Assembly (NCBI GenBank): GCA_945883805.1
Contig: CAMCYE010000029.1
Coordinates: 1 to 33,400 of the forward strand
DNA: 33,400 nt
Origin: Victivallis vadensis
GTDB lineage: Bacteria > Verrucomicrobiota > Lentisphaeria > Victivallales > GWF2-50-93
Direction of reading: 5' to 3'
The position numbers and the translations under genes are program-made. This document shows, in pieces, positions 22,663-30,527 of this stretch; the stretch's first letter is position 1; every line of letters starts with the position of its first letter. Below the pieces are notes generated by a model that saw only the letters and a program-made list of their open reading frames with translations, made no database searches and had not been told where the DNA came from.

Positions 22663-23982
22663 TTATTCCATTGTCGTTTTCAGCTTGTTTATCTCATACA
22701 TGACTTCATTCATGGATGCCGGCCTCTTCACAATGTCCTTGGCAAGACACTTGTCCACAATGAGTTTGTTCCATCCCTCAGGCACATCAGCCCTGAAGGA
22801 TTCTACGGATTCCGGTTTTTCAGTTCTGTGCTTCTTGAAGAGTTCGATGGAGTTTTCGGCTACGAACGGAGGCGACCCCGTCAAAAGATGATATAGGGTG
22901 GCACCGTACGAGTAAATGTCCGACTGGGCTGATGCGGGCTCACCCATGAAGATTTCAGGGGCCAGATAGATGGGTGTCCCCACGATGAATCCGTCCTGTG
23001 TGATGTTGAGGCTTTCCGGAAGTTTGGCAATTCCGAAATCGCTCAGTTTTATTTTTCCGGTCTTAATGTTGTAAAGTATGTTCTTGAGCTTTATGTCCCT
23101 GTGGTATATGCCGCTCCTGTGCAGTTCCGAGATTGCACTTGCCAGGTCGAATGCGATGTCGGTGAAAGATTTTATCGGAACCTTTCCACGTGTAACCATG
23201 TATTCTTCAAGGTCCACGCCGTCTACAAACTCCATCACCAGATAAGGGCATTCATTGTAGTTGCCCCGGTCTATGAATCCGGTCACGTTCGGATGTTTTA
23301 TCTTGGATATTATCTCAACTTCGTTTTTGAATCTCTCGACAATATCCTTCTTGTCCGAAGCACTTTTTGTAAGCATCTTCAAGGAGTAGACAGTTCCGCC
23401 TTTTGATTTTATGACTTTATAGACAAGGGAATTTTTGCCCCAGCCAAGGGAGTCTATGATTATGTAGCCGTTTATGTCATCTCCTACAAAGGGGACGCTG
23501 TGGTCAGTCTTCATCCTCAGTTTTGCCGTTTCCGTAACGGCGTAATCGTCTTTTTTCTGCCTGTTCCTGTTAATCAGGATTTTCACCCTTGTCGACAGTT
23601 CGGCCGGGCTGAAGGGTTTTTTAAGGAAATCATCAGCCTTGCATTCGATCAGCCTGCTCTGAATTTCCTCGATGTCATATCCTGAAATAAGAATCACGGG
23701 TATGTCAATGTTGGAATTCCTTATCTGTCTGCAGATTTCAAATCCGTTTGTGTCGGGAAGCAGGACGTCAAGTATGACAATATCTATATTATCGACGTTT
23801 TTTTTATCCGCCTCAACTGAGAGTCCCAGTATTTTCAGCGCATCCTTCCCGTTTGAAGCTGTGTGGATGTTTTTGAAATTCGCATCATTGAGTATCCTCA
23901 CAATGAGGTCGCGGACGAATTGATCATCGTCTACGAGCAGTATCGAGTTCTGTTCCGTAATTTTTATCTTCTCAGTTTTCAA
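22663..23982 (-). CDS. Receiver-domain / Ser-Thr kinase hybrid signalling protein
   Basis: This is a soluble protein of 439 residues joining a two-component receiver to a Hanks-type kinase. The receiver (13-130) has the acidic pocket LVDDD at 16-20, the phospho-acceptor D72 in VILDVLLPDTNG, and LKKPFSP with the conserved lysine near 121. A linker of about 40 residues leads to the kinase domain (about 170-435), with HRDIKLKNILYN, DFGIAKL and GTPIYLAPEIF; the order and residues look active. No histidine kinase is in the window, so its partner is elsewhere. Phosphorylation of the receiver presumably switches the kinase; this is inference. The start is a TTG at 23982 with AGGGG about 12 bases upstream and no better alternative before the receiver. 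The stop codon is immediately adjacent to the araC stop codon. Confidence 0.93.
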   Translation of the reverse strand: MKTEKIKITEQNSILLVDDDQFVRDLIVRILNDANFKNIHTASNGKDALKILGLSVEADKKNVDNIDIVILDVLLPDTNGFEICRQIRNSNIDIPVILISGYDIEEIQSRLIECKADDFLKKPFSPAELSTRVKILINRNRQKKDDYAVTETAKLRMKTDHSVPFVGDDINGYIIIDSLGWGKNSLVYKVIKSKGGTVYSLKMLTKSASDKKDIVERFKNEVEIISKIKHPNVTGFIDRGNYNECPYLVMEFVDGVDLEEYMVTRGKVPIKSFTDIAFDLASAISELHRSGIYHRDIKLKNILYNIKTGKIKLSDFGIAKLPESLNITQDGFIVGTPIYLAPEIFMGEPASAQSDIYSYGATLYHLLTGSPPFVAENSIELFKKHRTEKPESVESFRADVPEGWNKLIVDKCLAKDIVKRPASMNEVMYEINKLKTTME

Positions 23983-24043
23983 GTTGCCGGAACCCCTAAA
24001 AGTTTTCTGCGTTCAATTTCCAATTTATGCTACAGCGCTAATT

Positions 24044-24532
24044 TCAGGACAGCGACAGCTGCCAGATGCCGACATCAATATATTTCTCAAACTTATAGCC
24101 TACCTTATTTAGGATTCCCACCTCTTTAAATCCCATTTTCCGATGCAGTGCTCCGCTCCCTGGATTTGGCAGAGATATGAGCCCGACCATCTCCAGAAAT
24201 CCGTGTTTCTTTGCGGAATCAATAAGGCTAGAGTACAGGGCTTTCCCAAATCCCCTGCCGATGCTCTTTAGCGGAATATATATTGCCGATTCAACTGTAT
24301 GTCTGTATGCGGACCTTTCACGGAATGCCCCGTAATAGGCGTATCCGACGATCTCATGATCTACTTCACCTACCAGCCAGTCATATTTCAGACGCTTTTC
24401 TAGGATTCTCCTAGCCATCTCATCATTGCCGACAATTTCCGTTTCAAAGGAGATCTGGGTATTCAGGACGTACCAGTTATAAATCCTGGCAATTGCCTCG
24501 GCGTCTTCCTCCATTGCCTTCCTGATGTTCAC
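24044..24532 (-). CDS. GNAT-family N-acetyltransferase, phosphinothricin-acetyltransferase-like
   Basis: This is a 162-residue acetyltransferase using acetyl-CoA. IRKAMEEDAEAIARIYNWYV at the start, TQISFETE, VGYAYYGAFRERSAYRHTVE, the acetyl-CoA loop SIGRGFGKALYSSLID (R/Q-x-x-G-x-G/A form) and LPNPGSGALHRKMGFKEVG follow the layout of the Pat/YncA group. That group includes phosphinothricin and methionine-sulfone acetyltransferases, but the true substrate cannot be told from sequence. The start is a GTG at 24532 with GGGGG a few bases before it. It lies 61 bases before the receiver-kinase start on the same strand. Confidence 0.9.
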   Translation of the reverse strand: MNIRKAMEEDAEAIARIYNWYVLNTQISFETEIVGNDEMARRILEKRLKYDWLVGEVDHEIVGYAYYGAFRERSAYRHTVESAIYIPLKSIGRGFGKALYSSLIDSAKKHGFLEMVGLISLPNPGSGALHRKMGFKEVGILNKVGYKFEKYIDVGIWQLSLS

Positions 24533-24861
24533 AAGCCCCCACTTTCGTCAATTGTATGGAATTATTCCATCGCTGTATCTTACACGTATGAACGGCTGAA
24601 CTTTTACTCCCCTGCTAGGGTTCAGTATACTGTTAATTCAATTGTTTGTCAATCGCAGGCGCTGGCTATTTTGTGGAATAGGCGCAAAGACACAAATGCA
24701 CAGTTTTTTTTCGGGTTAAAATCCAAAACCATCCAGGCAGACAATCGCGATCTGCTCTTTTTCAGATGGCTTGCCATGTTCGGCGCGTGTCATAATATAT
24801 TGTCAACTAAATGGATGCGGCCTGTCATTCAATGAATGGCGCTATCCATGCGCCGCAATTT
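24533..24861. other. 329-base gap between rdgC-like gene and GNAT gene; no gene seen
   Basis: The gap contains an AATAGGCGCAAAGACACAAA repeat at 24678-24697, of the same type as in the glyS gap, and a weak stem ATGGAT...ATCCAT enclosing CATTC-AAT-GAATG (about 24811-24849) just downstream of the rdgC-like stop codon that might end its transcript. No open frame of credible length or codon use was found. Confidence 0.5.
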
Positions 24862-25956
24862 TCAGCAGGTATGCTTGTCTTCGCTCCATTTGATGATGTC
24901 GGCTTCATCCTTCGACCACTTGTCGCCCCTGATGGATGCGGCGAACATCTTGAAGTATTCCTGGATTACATTTGTGAATATGTGGAGGTGGTTCACTCTT
25001 TCGGCGAATATGCTGCCTAGATCGTCTAGTTTTTCACCTTCCGGAAGATTGAGTCCGCTGAATGTGAAGAGGTCTGCATCAAAGGTTCCAGACCATATCT
25101 CCTTGCCGCGGGCGATCGTGAACTTGGATTTTTTGAGCTTCTTGCCTACGTCGAGGGCGGCTTTCCCTTCAGCGCTCCTGAGGGGGTTCCCTTTGCGGAC
25201 TACCGTTTCGCCGGATCCTTCGGCCTCGTCGCTGAGCGCGAAAGTGAGCGGCCCTTCGATCATGATTTCAAAATCACCGAAATTCTTTGTGCCGAGCTTT
25301 CCGCCTTTCTCCTCGCTGTAGTACCATAGCCATGTGAGGAAGTCCCTGCCGGGATTTGATTCGCCTTTGACGTTCTTGGTGAACCTTACAGGCTTCAATG
25401 AATCAATATCGTCCTTGTAGAACCTGACCATCATGTCGTTCAGCCCCACCTGCACCGGTTCAATCTTGAATGTGTCATGGAAATATGCCAGGAAAGTGTC
25501 CATTTTCTTGGTGGATGCGGTTCCCAGGTAAAGCATGTTTGACGCCTTGTCGATCACAAACGGGATTCCGGAAATCTGCGGGGGCATCTGCATGAGGCGT
25601 TTTTCCTCGACATCCTTCTTGATTTGTCTGCGCACTTTCCCGGGGACGAAGGCGAGCTTGTTCATGGTCATGTAGTCGAGTTCTTCTTTTTTGCATTCTG
25701 CATTCAGGAGGGCTGACGGTATTTTGCGCTGCGCAGTCCGCAGATTCAGATAGAAATGACCTCCGCAGAAGGCTGTTCCGTCATTGATGTTCCGTTCAAG
25801 GAGATGTCTCCCGCTTACCCATCCTACGGAAAGGTCTCCCGTCAGTTCATCGAGTTTTCCCGCCGCCTTGGACTCGAAAAGCTCGAGGGCGTCGTCCGGC
25901 ATTTTTTCAGGAAGACGGAACACGGTCAATGCAAAAGATCCTCTTTCAAAAGACAT
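24862..25956 (-). CDS. rdgC: RdgC-like recombination-associated protein
   Basis: The protein has 364 residues and matches the general plan of RdgC, a toroidal DNA-binding protein that limits RecA activity in Proteobacteria. Points of likeness are the opening FALTVFRLPEKMPDDALELFES, the SVGWVSGRHLLER stretch, the RKIPSALLNAECKKEE helix, and FVPGKVRRQIKKDVEEKRLM. Next comes the strand-turn PPQISGIPFVIDKASNMLYLGTAS followed by KKMDTFLAYFHDTF, the counterpart of the WID...VDCAS...KAEDTL block in E. coli RdgC. The C-terminal third diverges and is longer than E. coli (303 residues). A strong AAGGAG lies 8 bases before the ATG. The assignment rests on motif order remembered for the family, so it is good but not certain. 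No recombination gene adjoins. Confidence 0.75.
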   Translation of the reverse strand: MSFERGSFALTVFRLPEKMPDDALELFESKAAGKLDELTGDLSVGWVSGRHLLERNINDGTAFCGGHFYLNLRTAQRKIPSALLNAECKKEELDYMTMNKLAFVPGKVRRQIKKDVEEKRLMQMPPQISGIPFVIDKASNMLYLGTASTKKMDTFLAYFHDTFKIEPVQVGLNDMMVRFYKDDIDSLKPVRFTKNVKGESNPGRDFLTWLWYYSEEKGGKLGTKNFGDFEIMIEGPLTFALSDEAEGSGETVVRKGNPLRSAEGKAALDVGKKLKKSKFTIARGKEIWSGTFDADLFTFSGLNLPEGEKLDDLGSIFAERVNHLHIFTNVIQEYFKMFAASIRGDKWSKDEADIIKWSEDKHTC

Positions 25957-26003
25957 GATAATGACTCCTTTTTAATTAGGCGGCTTTGCCGGGACTTAAG
26001 ATA

Positions 26004-26221
26004 TTTAGACAGGATAACAGGATTTCAAGGATATTTAAAGCAAATTTCATTCATCTAGAAGAGAACGCGTCAACCACCCCAGTCATCAGACGTGGTAAAA
26101 GTGACGTGGTTATCCGCCGCGGCGGACTGTAGTAACGGCACTTGCTACACCCAGTCGGATGATTGGGCTGTTGCCGTTCTCTTTACATTTCAATCCAGTA
26201 AATCCTGTTATCCTGTCTAAA
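26004..26221. repeat. 218-bp element with perfect 22-bp inverted ends and an inner 123-bp palindrome
   Basis: The outer arms 26004-26025 and 26200-26221 are exact complements (inner part AGACAGGATAACAGGATTT). The inner palindrome 26060-26182 has arms of about 60 bases with some mismatches: AGAGAACG at the left against CGTTCTCT at the right, centred on CCGCCGCGGCGG at 26114-26125. It encodes no protein. It sits in the 428-base gap between the ACT-gene terminator and the rdgC-like start, so it may carry rdgC upstream signals. No target duplication is seen. Confidence 0.85.
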
Positions 26222-26301
26222 ATACAATTTCCTATACGATCAAGATAAAAACGGGTTAATCTATATAGTATTCCCGTAAATTCTATTTCACTTCGGAGAA
26301 A

Positions 26302-26381
26302 AACTGACAGGAATTTTGATTTCCCCTTTTTGACTGCCGGAAGATTTCCGGCCGGTATGGAAATTTAAATTACTGTCAGTT
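26302..26381 (-). terminator. Intrinsic terminator of the ior-paaK-ACT operon
   Basis: The arms 26302-26324 and 26359-26381 pair over 23 bases with a few mismatches (AACTGACAG against CTGTCAGTT at the base). An inner CCGGAA-GAT-TTCCGG hairpin lies at 26337-26351. On the minus strand the structure starts 3 bases after the ACT-gene stop and runs into TTTTT, the normal U-tract. Confidence 0.85.
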
Positions 26382-26384
26382 GGC

Positions 26385-26813
26385 TCATTTGAAAACATGT
26401 GCCGGGGTAAGGACGTTTATTTTCCTTGCAGAGAGTGCTTTTATCGCCTTGTCTGGTTTTTCGAAACGGAAGACAAGGATGGCCTTATCGTTGTTCCCGC
26501 ATGTGAACGCATACATATATTCGACATCAAGGGAGTCCTTTTCGAGCGAGGCGAGGATTTTTGTAAGTCCTCCTGGGCTGTCATCGACCTCCACTGCCAC
26601 AACGTCGGTCATTTTCACAACGAACTGTTTCGACTCGAGTATGTCTTTTGCCTCTTGCCATTTCTCGACGATAAGACGGAGGATTCCGAAGTCCTGTGTG
26701 TCTGCAAGGCAGAGCGTGGCTATGTTTATGCCCGCATCCGCTAGAATCCTGCACGGTGCGGAAAGCGCACCCGGCTTGTTTTCAATGAAGAGGGAAAGCT
26801 GTTTGATTTTCAT
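26385..26813 (-). CDS. Tandem ACT-domain protein
   Basis: This is a 142-residue protein made only of two ACT domains (about 1-68 and 70-142), small ligand-binding folds that usually sense amino acids. The first begins IKQLSLFIENKPGALSAPCRILADAGINI; the second begins DVVAVEVDDSPGGLTKILASLEKDSLDV. No catalytic domain is attached. An AAGGAG ribosome site lies 6 bases before the ATG. It starts 15 bases after paaK, so it is the last gene of the operon and probably senses an aromatic amino acid or its breakdown product; the ligand is inferred from position. The same gene pair, paaK followed by an ACT gene, is a familiar one in anaerobes. Confidence 0.9.
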   Translation of the reverse strand: MKIKQLSLFIENKPGALSAPCRILADAGINIATLCLADTQDFGILRLIVEKWQEAKDILESKQFVVKMTDVVAVEVDDSPGGLTKILASLEKDSLDVEYMYAFTCGNNDKAILVFRFEKPDKAIKALSARKINVLTPAHVFK

Positions 26814-26828
26814 GGGTATCTCCTTATA

Positions 26829-28151
26829 TCATCTTAAATCCAAGACTCGTTTCGCCTTCCCCTCGCTTCTTTTGATTGTCTGATGTGCGACAAGGCGGAC
26901 GGCTATCCTTATGGTTGTAACATTTTCGAGGGACTGCATGAGTTTCGCCTGAAGGTCTTCCATGGCCCTGATTTTGTCGCTAAAAATCTGCTCGGTGACT
27001 TCCACTTGGACTTCGATGTTGTCCAATCCCTTTTCACGGGTCAGGACAATTTGATAATGCGGCTGGGTGCCTTCTACTGCGAGAATCGCAGATTCTATCT
27101 GGGACGGGAATATGTTTATGCCGCGGATTATTAGCATGTCGTCGCTTCGTCTGCTAATTCTCCTTATTCTTCTCAATGACCTTCCACATTTGCACTTCCC
27201 GGGAATGATCATCGTCATGTCGCGTGTCCTGTAGCGGATCATGGGCATGGCTTGCTTGCAAAGGGTTGTGAGGACAAGCTCTCCTTCTTCGCCATCAGGT
27301 AGAATCTTTCCGGTTTCAGGATCTATTATTTCCGGATAGAAATAGTCTTCGAAAATATGAAGTCCATCCTGAAATTCGCATTCAATTCCGACTCCGGGAC
27401 CAGTAATTTCCGAAAGCCCGTAAATGTCATAGGCTTTTATTCCGGAGATTTTTTCAATATGTGAGCGCATTTCCTCGGTCCAGGGTTCAGCCCCGAAAAC
27501 TCCTGTGCGGAGAGGAAGATTCCTCGTGTTGATGTTGAGTTCGGCGGCTTTTTCGAGCATGAAAATGAAATAGCTGGGGGTACAGCAGATCGCAGTGGTG
27601 CCGAAGTCCTGCATTATCATGAGCTGACGTTCGGTGTTGCCGCCTGAAATCGGAATGACTGTTGCGCCAAGGGCTTCCGCTCCGTAATGGGCGCCGAGCC
27701 CCCCGGTGAAAAGACCATAACCGTAGGCGTTCTGGATAATGTCCCCTGAATGAAGCCCGCAAGCGGCAAATGTCCTTACCATCGAATCTGTCCAGACGGC
27801 AAGATCATCCTTCGTATAGGCGACGACAATAGGTTTTCCGGTTGTTCCGCTGGACGCGTGAAGGCGGACAATCTCGTTCATCGGACTTGCAAAAAGCCCG
27901 AACGGATAGGTGTCGCGCAGATCATTTTTCATCGTGAACGGAAGATGCCTGATGTCTTCAAGCGACTTCAAGTCTTCGGGAATAATCCCTTTTTTCTTCA
28001 TCCGCATATTAAAAAGCTCAGTATGGTCAAAAGCTCTCCGGGCAATCTTTTTCAGCCTGTCAAACTGGAGTTCACGGAGTTTCTCTTCTGGAAGGAAGTC
28101 TGCCGCACTGACGGGATTAATTCCAGTCTTTTGTCTTTTTAAATTCTTCAT
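26829..28151 (-). CDS. paaK: Phenylacetate-CoA ligase
   Basis: This AMP-forming ligase joins CoA to phenylacetate and related aryl acids, or runs in reverse. It has 440 residues. The ATP loop is SSGTTGKPIVVAYT, followed by NAYGYGLFTGGLGAHYGAE, GNTERQLMIM, YGLSEITGPGVG and YRTRDMT. GKCKCGRSLRRIRRISRRSDDMLIIRGINIFPSQIE holds the hinge and the family cysteines. The C-terminus VRLVAHQTIKRSEGKAKRVLD holds the last lysine. The gene starts in the base next to the iorB stop codon with GGAAAGAG before the ATG, so the two are coupled. With IOR upstream, it fits the route aryl-pyruvate to aryl-acetyl-CoA to aryl-acetate, with possible ATP gain if the ligase runs backwards; the direction is inference. 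Confidence 0.95.
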   Translation of the reverse strand: MKNLKRQKTGINPVSAADFLPEEKLRELQFDRLKKIARRAFDHTELFNMRMKKKGIIPEDLKSLEDIRHLPFTMKNDLRDTYPFGLFASPMNEIVRLHASSGTTGKPIVVAYTKDDLAVWTDSMVRTFAACGLHSGDIIQNAYGYGLFTGGLGAHYGAEALGATVIPISGGNTERQLMIMQDFGTTAICCTPSYFIFMLEKAAELNINTRNLPLRTGVFGAEPWTEEMRSHIEKISGIKAYDIYGLSEITGPGVGIECEFQDGLHIFEDYFYPEIIDPETGKILPDGEEGELVLTTLCKQAMPMIRYRTRDMTMIIPGKCKCGRSLRRIRRISRRSDDMLIIRGINIFPSQIESAILAVEGTQPHYQIVLTREKGLDNIEVQVEVTEQIFSDKIRAMEDLQAKLMQSLENVTTIRIAVRLVAHQTIKRSEGKAKRVLDLR

Positions 28152-28622
28152 CTACTCTTTCCTGCCTATTCTGAAAGCTTCGATGTTCATGTCCGTGGAT
28201 TTTGAGGGAAGGAGTTTTCTTATGGCATCCTCCCAGTTTTTCAGCGGAATATCCACAGATGAGCTGAGTATGCCGAGCAGGGCGGTGTTCAGGGTTTTCG
28301 GATCCGGAAGCTTTGAGGTATCAATGTCTCTGGACGAGATGAGCCTGCCGCATTTTTTCAGGTGATGGAGATTGATTTCAATCTGGTCTTCCGTAAGCAC
28401 GACAAGAAAATCGGCCTCGCCCGGAGGGATGATCGGACTGAAAACCTTTTCTCCGAATCTGACATCGCTGGAGACGGATCCGCCTCTCTGGCTCATCCCG
28501 TGTATCTCGCTTTTCTTGATGTCGTAACCGGCGGTGAAAGCCGATTCGGAAAGAATGTCGGACGCTTTTATCACACCTTGTCCGCCGATCCCGGCAAACA
28601 CTATGTTGACTGTATTTTTCAT
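28152..28622 (-). CDS. iorB: Indolepyruvate ferredoxin oxidoreductase, beta subunit (short form)
   Basis: This is the gamma-domain subunit of a 2-oxoacid:ferredoxin oxidoreductase that oxidises aryl-pyruvates to aryl-acetyl-CoA. The first half is standard: VNIVFAGIGGQGVIKASDIL, then KKSEIHGMSQRGGSVSSDVRFG and FSPIIPPGEADFLVVL. LLGILSSSVDIP and the closing SKSTDMNIEAFRIG also fit. At 156 residues it is shorter than the usual 190 to 200. The missing part is in the middle, between LKKCGRLISS and the LLG helix, so this looks like a compact variant and not a truncation. It starts 48 bases after the iorA stop and abuts paaK. No clear ribosome site is seen. Confidence 0.92.
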   Translation of the reverse strand: MKNTVNIVFAGIGGQGVIKASDILSESAFTAGYDIKKSEIHGMSQRGGSVSSDVRFGEKVFSPIIPPGEADFLVVLTEDQIEINLHHLKKCGRLISSRDIDTSKLPDPKTLNTALLGILSSSVDIPLKNWEDAIRKLLPSKSTDMNIEAFRIGRKE

Positions 28623-28670
28623 ATTTTAACCGTATGGAAATTATTTTTTTATTGAAATGTGCTTCGCTTC

Positions 28671-30245
28671 CTATTTCTTTTTACCCAACTGCTTCAACGC
28701 CAGAATGCATGGGCGCCTTGCGATTATCACAGAGGTTTTCTTTTCCGAAAGCCTTTTTGTTATCATCTTTTCAATGTCGCCGGGATTTCTAATCAAGTCG
28801 ATCACGTCCACGTTCTCGACTCCGACGGCTTTTGCGATATCCTCTATTTTAACCTTGTGCGCAGGATTGCGCCCAATGTCCCTTCCACTGCCAGGGTGTT
28901 CCTGAAGTCCGGTCATTGCGGTTGTGCTGTTGTCGAGGATGATCACTACATGTCCGGTGGGCGGCCTGTTGTAAACCATGTCAACAAGCCCGGTTATTCC
29001 GCTGTGCATGAAAGTGCTGTCGCCGATCACGCTGACGACCTTCATCGCCCTTGCCTCCGGCAGAATGTGTCGGAGGCCGAGTCCGGCGGTTATTCCCGCA
29101 CCCATGCACAGGAGCGTGTCCATCGCCTCGTAAGGCGGCAGAGTACCGAGAGAATAGCATCCGATGTCACCCGGAACGGTGCAGTCAAGTTTTTTCAACA
29201 CTTCGTAGACGCTCTTGTGCGGGCATCCGGGGCAGAGCTGTGGTGCTTTGCCGGATGGAAGTTTTTCTTCATGGGTATTGTTTCCGGAGAGTATTTTCCT
29301 GACTCGTTTCAAATTGAGCTCGCCGAGCCTGAAAATATCGTGTTTTCCCTCTACGTTTATTCCCGCAGCCCTGATTGATTTGTAAAGGTACGGGTCTCCT
29401 TCTTCGATGACAATGCAGCGCTTGTATCCGCTTGCAAAAGATCTGATTTTTTCCAATGGCAGGGGATAAGTCATTCCGAGTTTTAAAATCCCTGCATCAG
29501 GTTCAGCCTCTTTTGCGTATTGATATGAAATTCCTGATGTTATAATCCCCAGATCCTTATTTCCATTTTCAACCCGGTTGAAATCGGATTCTTCATTGAA
29601 TTCCGCGAGTTTCGCAATTTTTTCGCGCAGTCCCGCATGTGCGGGACGGGCATTGGAGGGGATCATCACTTTGCCTCTGAGGTCTTTTACAAAAGAGAAA
29701 TCGGAATATCCGTTTGAAGCTTTGATGGTTTTCTCAACCACTGTTTTTGAATGGCAGACTCTCGTCGTCATCCTCATCAGCACAGGGATTTTCCATTTTT
29801 CCGAGAGTTCAAAAGCCTTGACGGTGAAGTCGTAGCATTCCTGCGAATCGGAAGGTTCGAGCATCGGGATTTCAGCAGCCTCCGCAAGATGCCGGTTGTC
29901 CTGTTCATTCTGGCTTGATGACATTCCCGGATCATCGGCTGAAACAATGACCAGTCCGCCGTCAACCCCTGTGTAGGCAACAGTGAAAAAAGGATCAGCT
30001 GCCACATTCAGACCGACATGCTTCATGGTGACAATGGCCCTGGCTTTCCCGTAGGCGGCGCCTATTCCGACCTCGAGGGCGACCTTCTCGTTGGGAGACC
30101 ACTGCGCTTTCCCTCCCATTTCGGCAAAATGTTCAAGTATTTCGGTTGATGGTGTGCCGGGATAGCCTGTCCCAAGGGAGACTCCTGACGCAAGAGCCGC
30201 CTCCGCAACAGCTTCATTTCCGCTCAATAATGATTTGTTATGCAT
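28671..30245 (-). CDS. iorA: Indolepyruvate ferredoxin oxidoreductase, alpha subunit, without C-terminal ferredoxin domain
   Basis: This is the thiamine diphosphate-dependent subunit of IOR. It has 524 residues. The PYR domain opens LLSGNEAVAEAALASGVSLGTGYPGTPSTEI with the cofactor glutamate in WSPNEKVALEVGIGAAYG. The mid region has DDPGMSSSQNEQDNR. The PP domain has CPGCPHKSVYEVL, GDIGCYSLG, GITAGLGLRH, SVIGDSTFMHSGITGL and ILDNSTTAMTG. Archaeal IorA and many bacterial forms have about 600 residues and end in two 4Fe-4S clusters (CxxCxxC motifs); here the chain ends shortly after IIARRPCILALKQLGKKK with none. It is the first gene of the operon ior-paaK-ACT and is divergent from nothing. The electron carrier used is unclear. 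Confidence 0.94.
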   Translation of the reverse strand: MHNKSLLSGNEAVAEAALASGVSLGTGYPGTPSTEILEHFAEMGGKAQWSPNEKVALEVGIGAAYGKARAIVTMKHVGLNVAADPFFTVAYTGVDGGLVIVSADDPGMSSSQNEQDNRHLAEAAEIPMLEPSDSQECYDFTVKAFELSEKWKIPVLMRMTTRVCHSKTVVEKTIKASNGYSDFSFVKDLRGKVMIPSNARPAHAGLREKIAKLAEFNEESDFNRVENGNKDLGIITSGISYQYAKEAEPDAGILKLGMTYPLPLEKIRSFASGYKRCIVIEEGDPYLYKSIRAAGINVEGKHDIFRLGELNLKRVRKILSGNNTHEEKLPSGKAPQLCPGCPHKSVYEVLKKLDCTVPGDIGCYSLGTLPPYEAMDTLLCMGAGITAGLGLRHILPEARAMKVVSVIGDSTFMHSGITGLVDMVYNRPPTGHVVIILDNSTTAMTGLQEHPGSGRDIGRNPAHKVKIEDIAKAVGVENVDVIDLIRNPGDIEKMITKRLSEKKTSVIIARRPCILALKQLGKKK

Positions 30246-30430
30246 TTTTCTTTTTGTGTGAAAAAATTAACGTACAAGCGTGTAAGGTAGATTCTATCGG
30301 GGAATATTCCAGACAAGGATATCAAGTATTTTATTTTTTGTCGGACAGCCTTCCGGATTGCATCCTGCAAGTTTGTAGAGGTGGGCTGATTTCAAAATGC
30401 GAGAAAACCGTTGTCGCGGGAATATCTCTT

Positions 30431-30505
30431 GTTCACAACTTTAGAGGTTCCCTTTAGTGTGTCTTCGTATTCAATAGGTTAGACACGCTAAAGGCCGTGG
30501 ACAAC
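30431..30505. repeat. Inverted repeat downstream of the CapA-like gene
   Basis: CCTTTAGTGTGTCT at 30451-30464 pairs with AGACACGCTAAAGG at 30481-30494 (13 of 14). GTTCACAAC on the left and GTGGACAAC on the right add further but offset similarity. CTTTAGYGTGTC is shared with 13318-13445. It lies in the 282-base gap between the CapA-like stop and iorA start; a transcript-end role is possible, but there is no U-tract. Confidence 0.7.
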
Positions 30506-30527
30506 TTTTGAAATTGGCTCAATTAAA

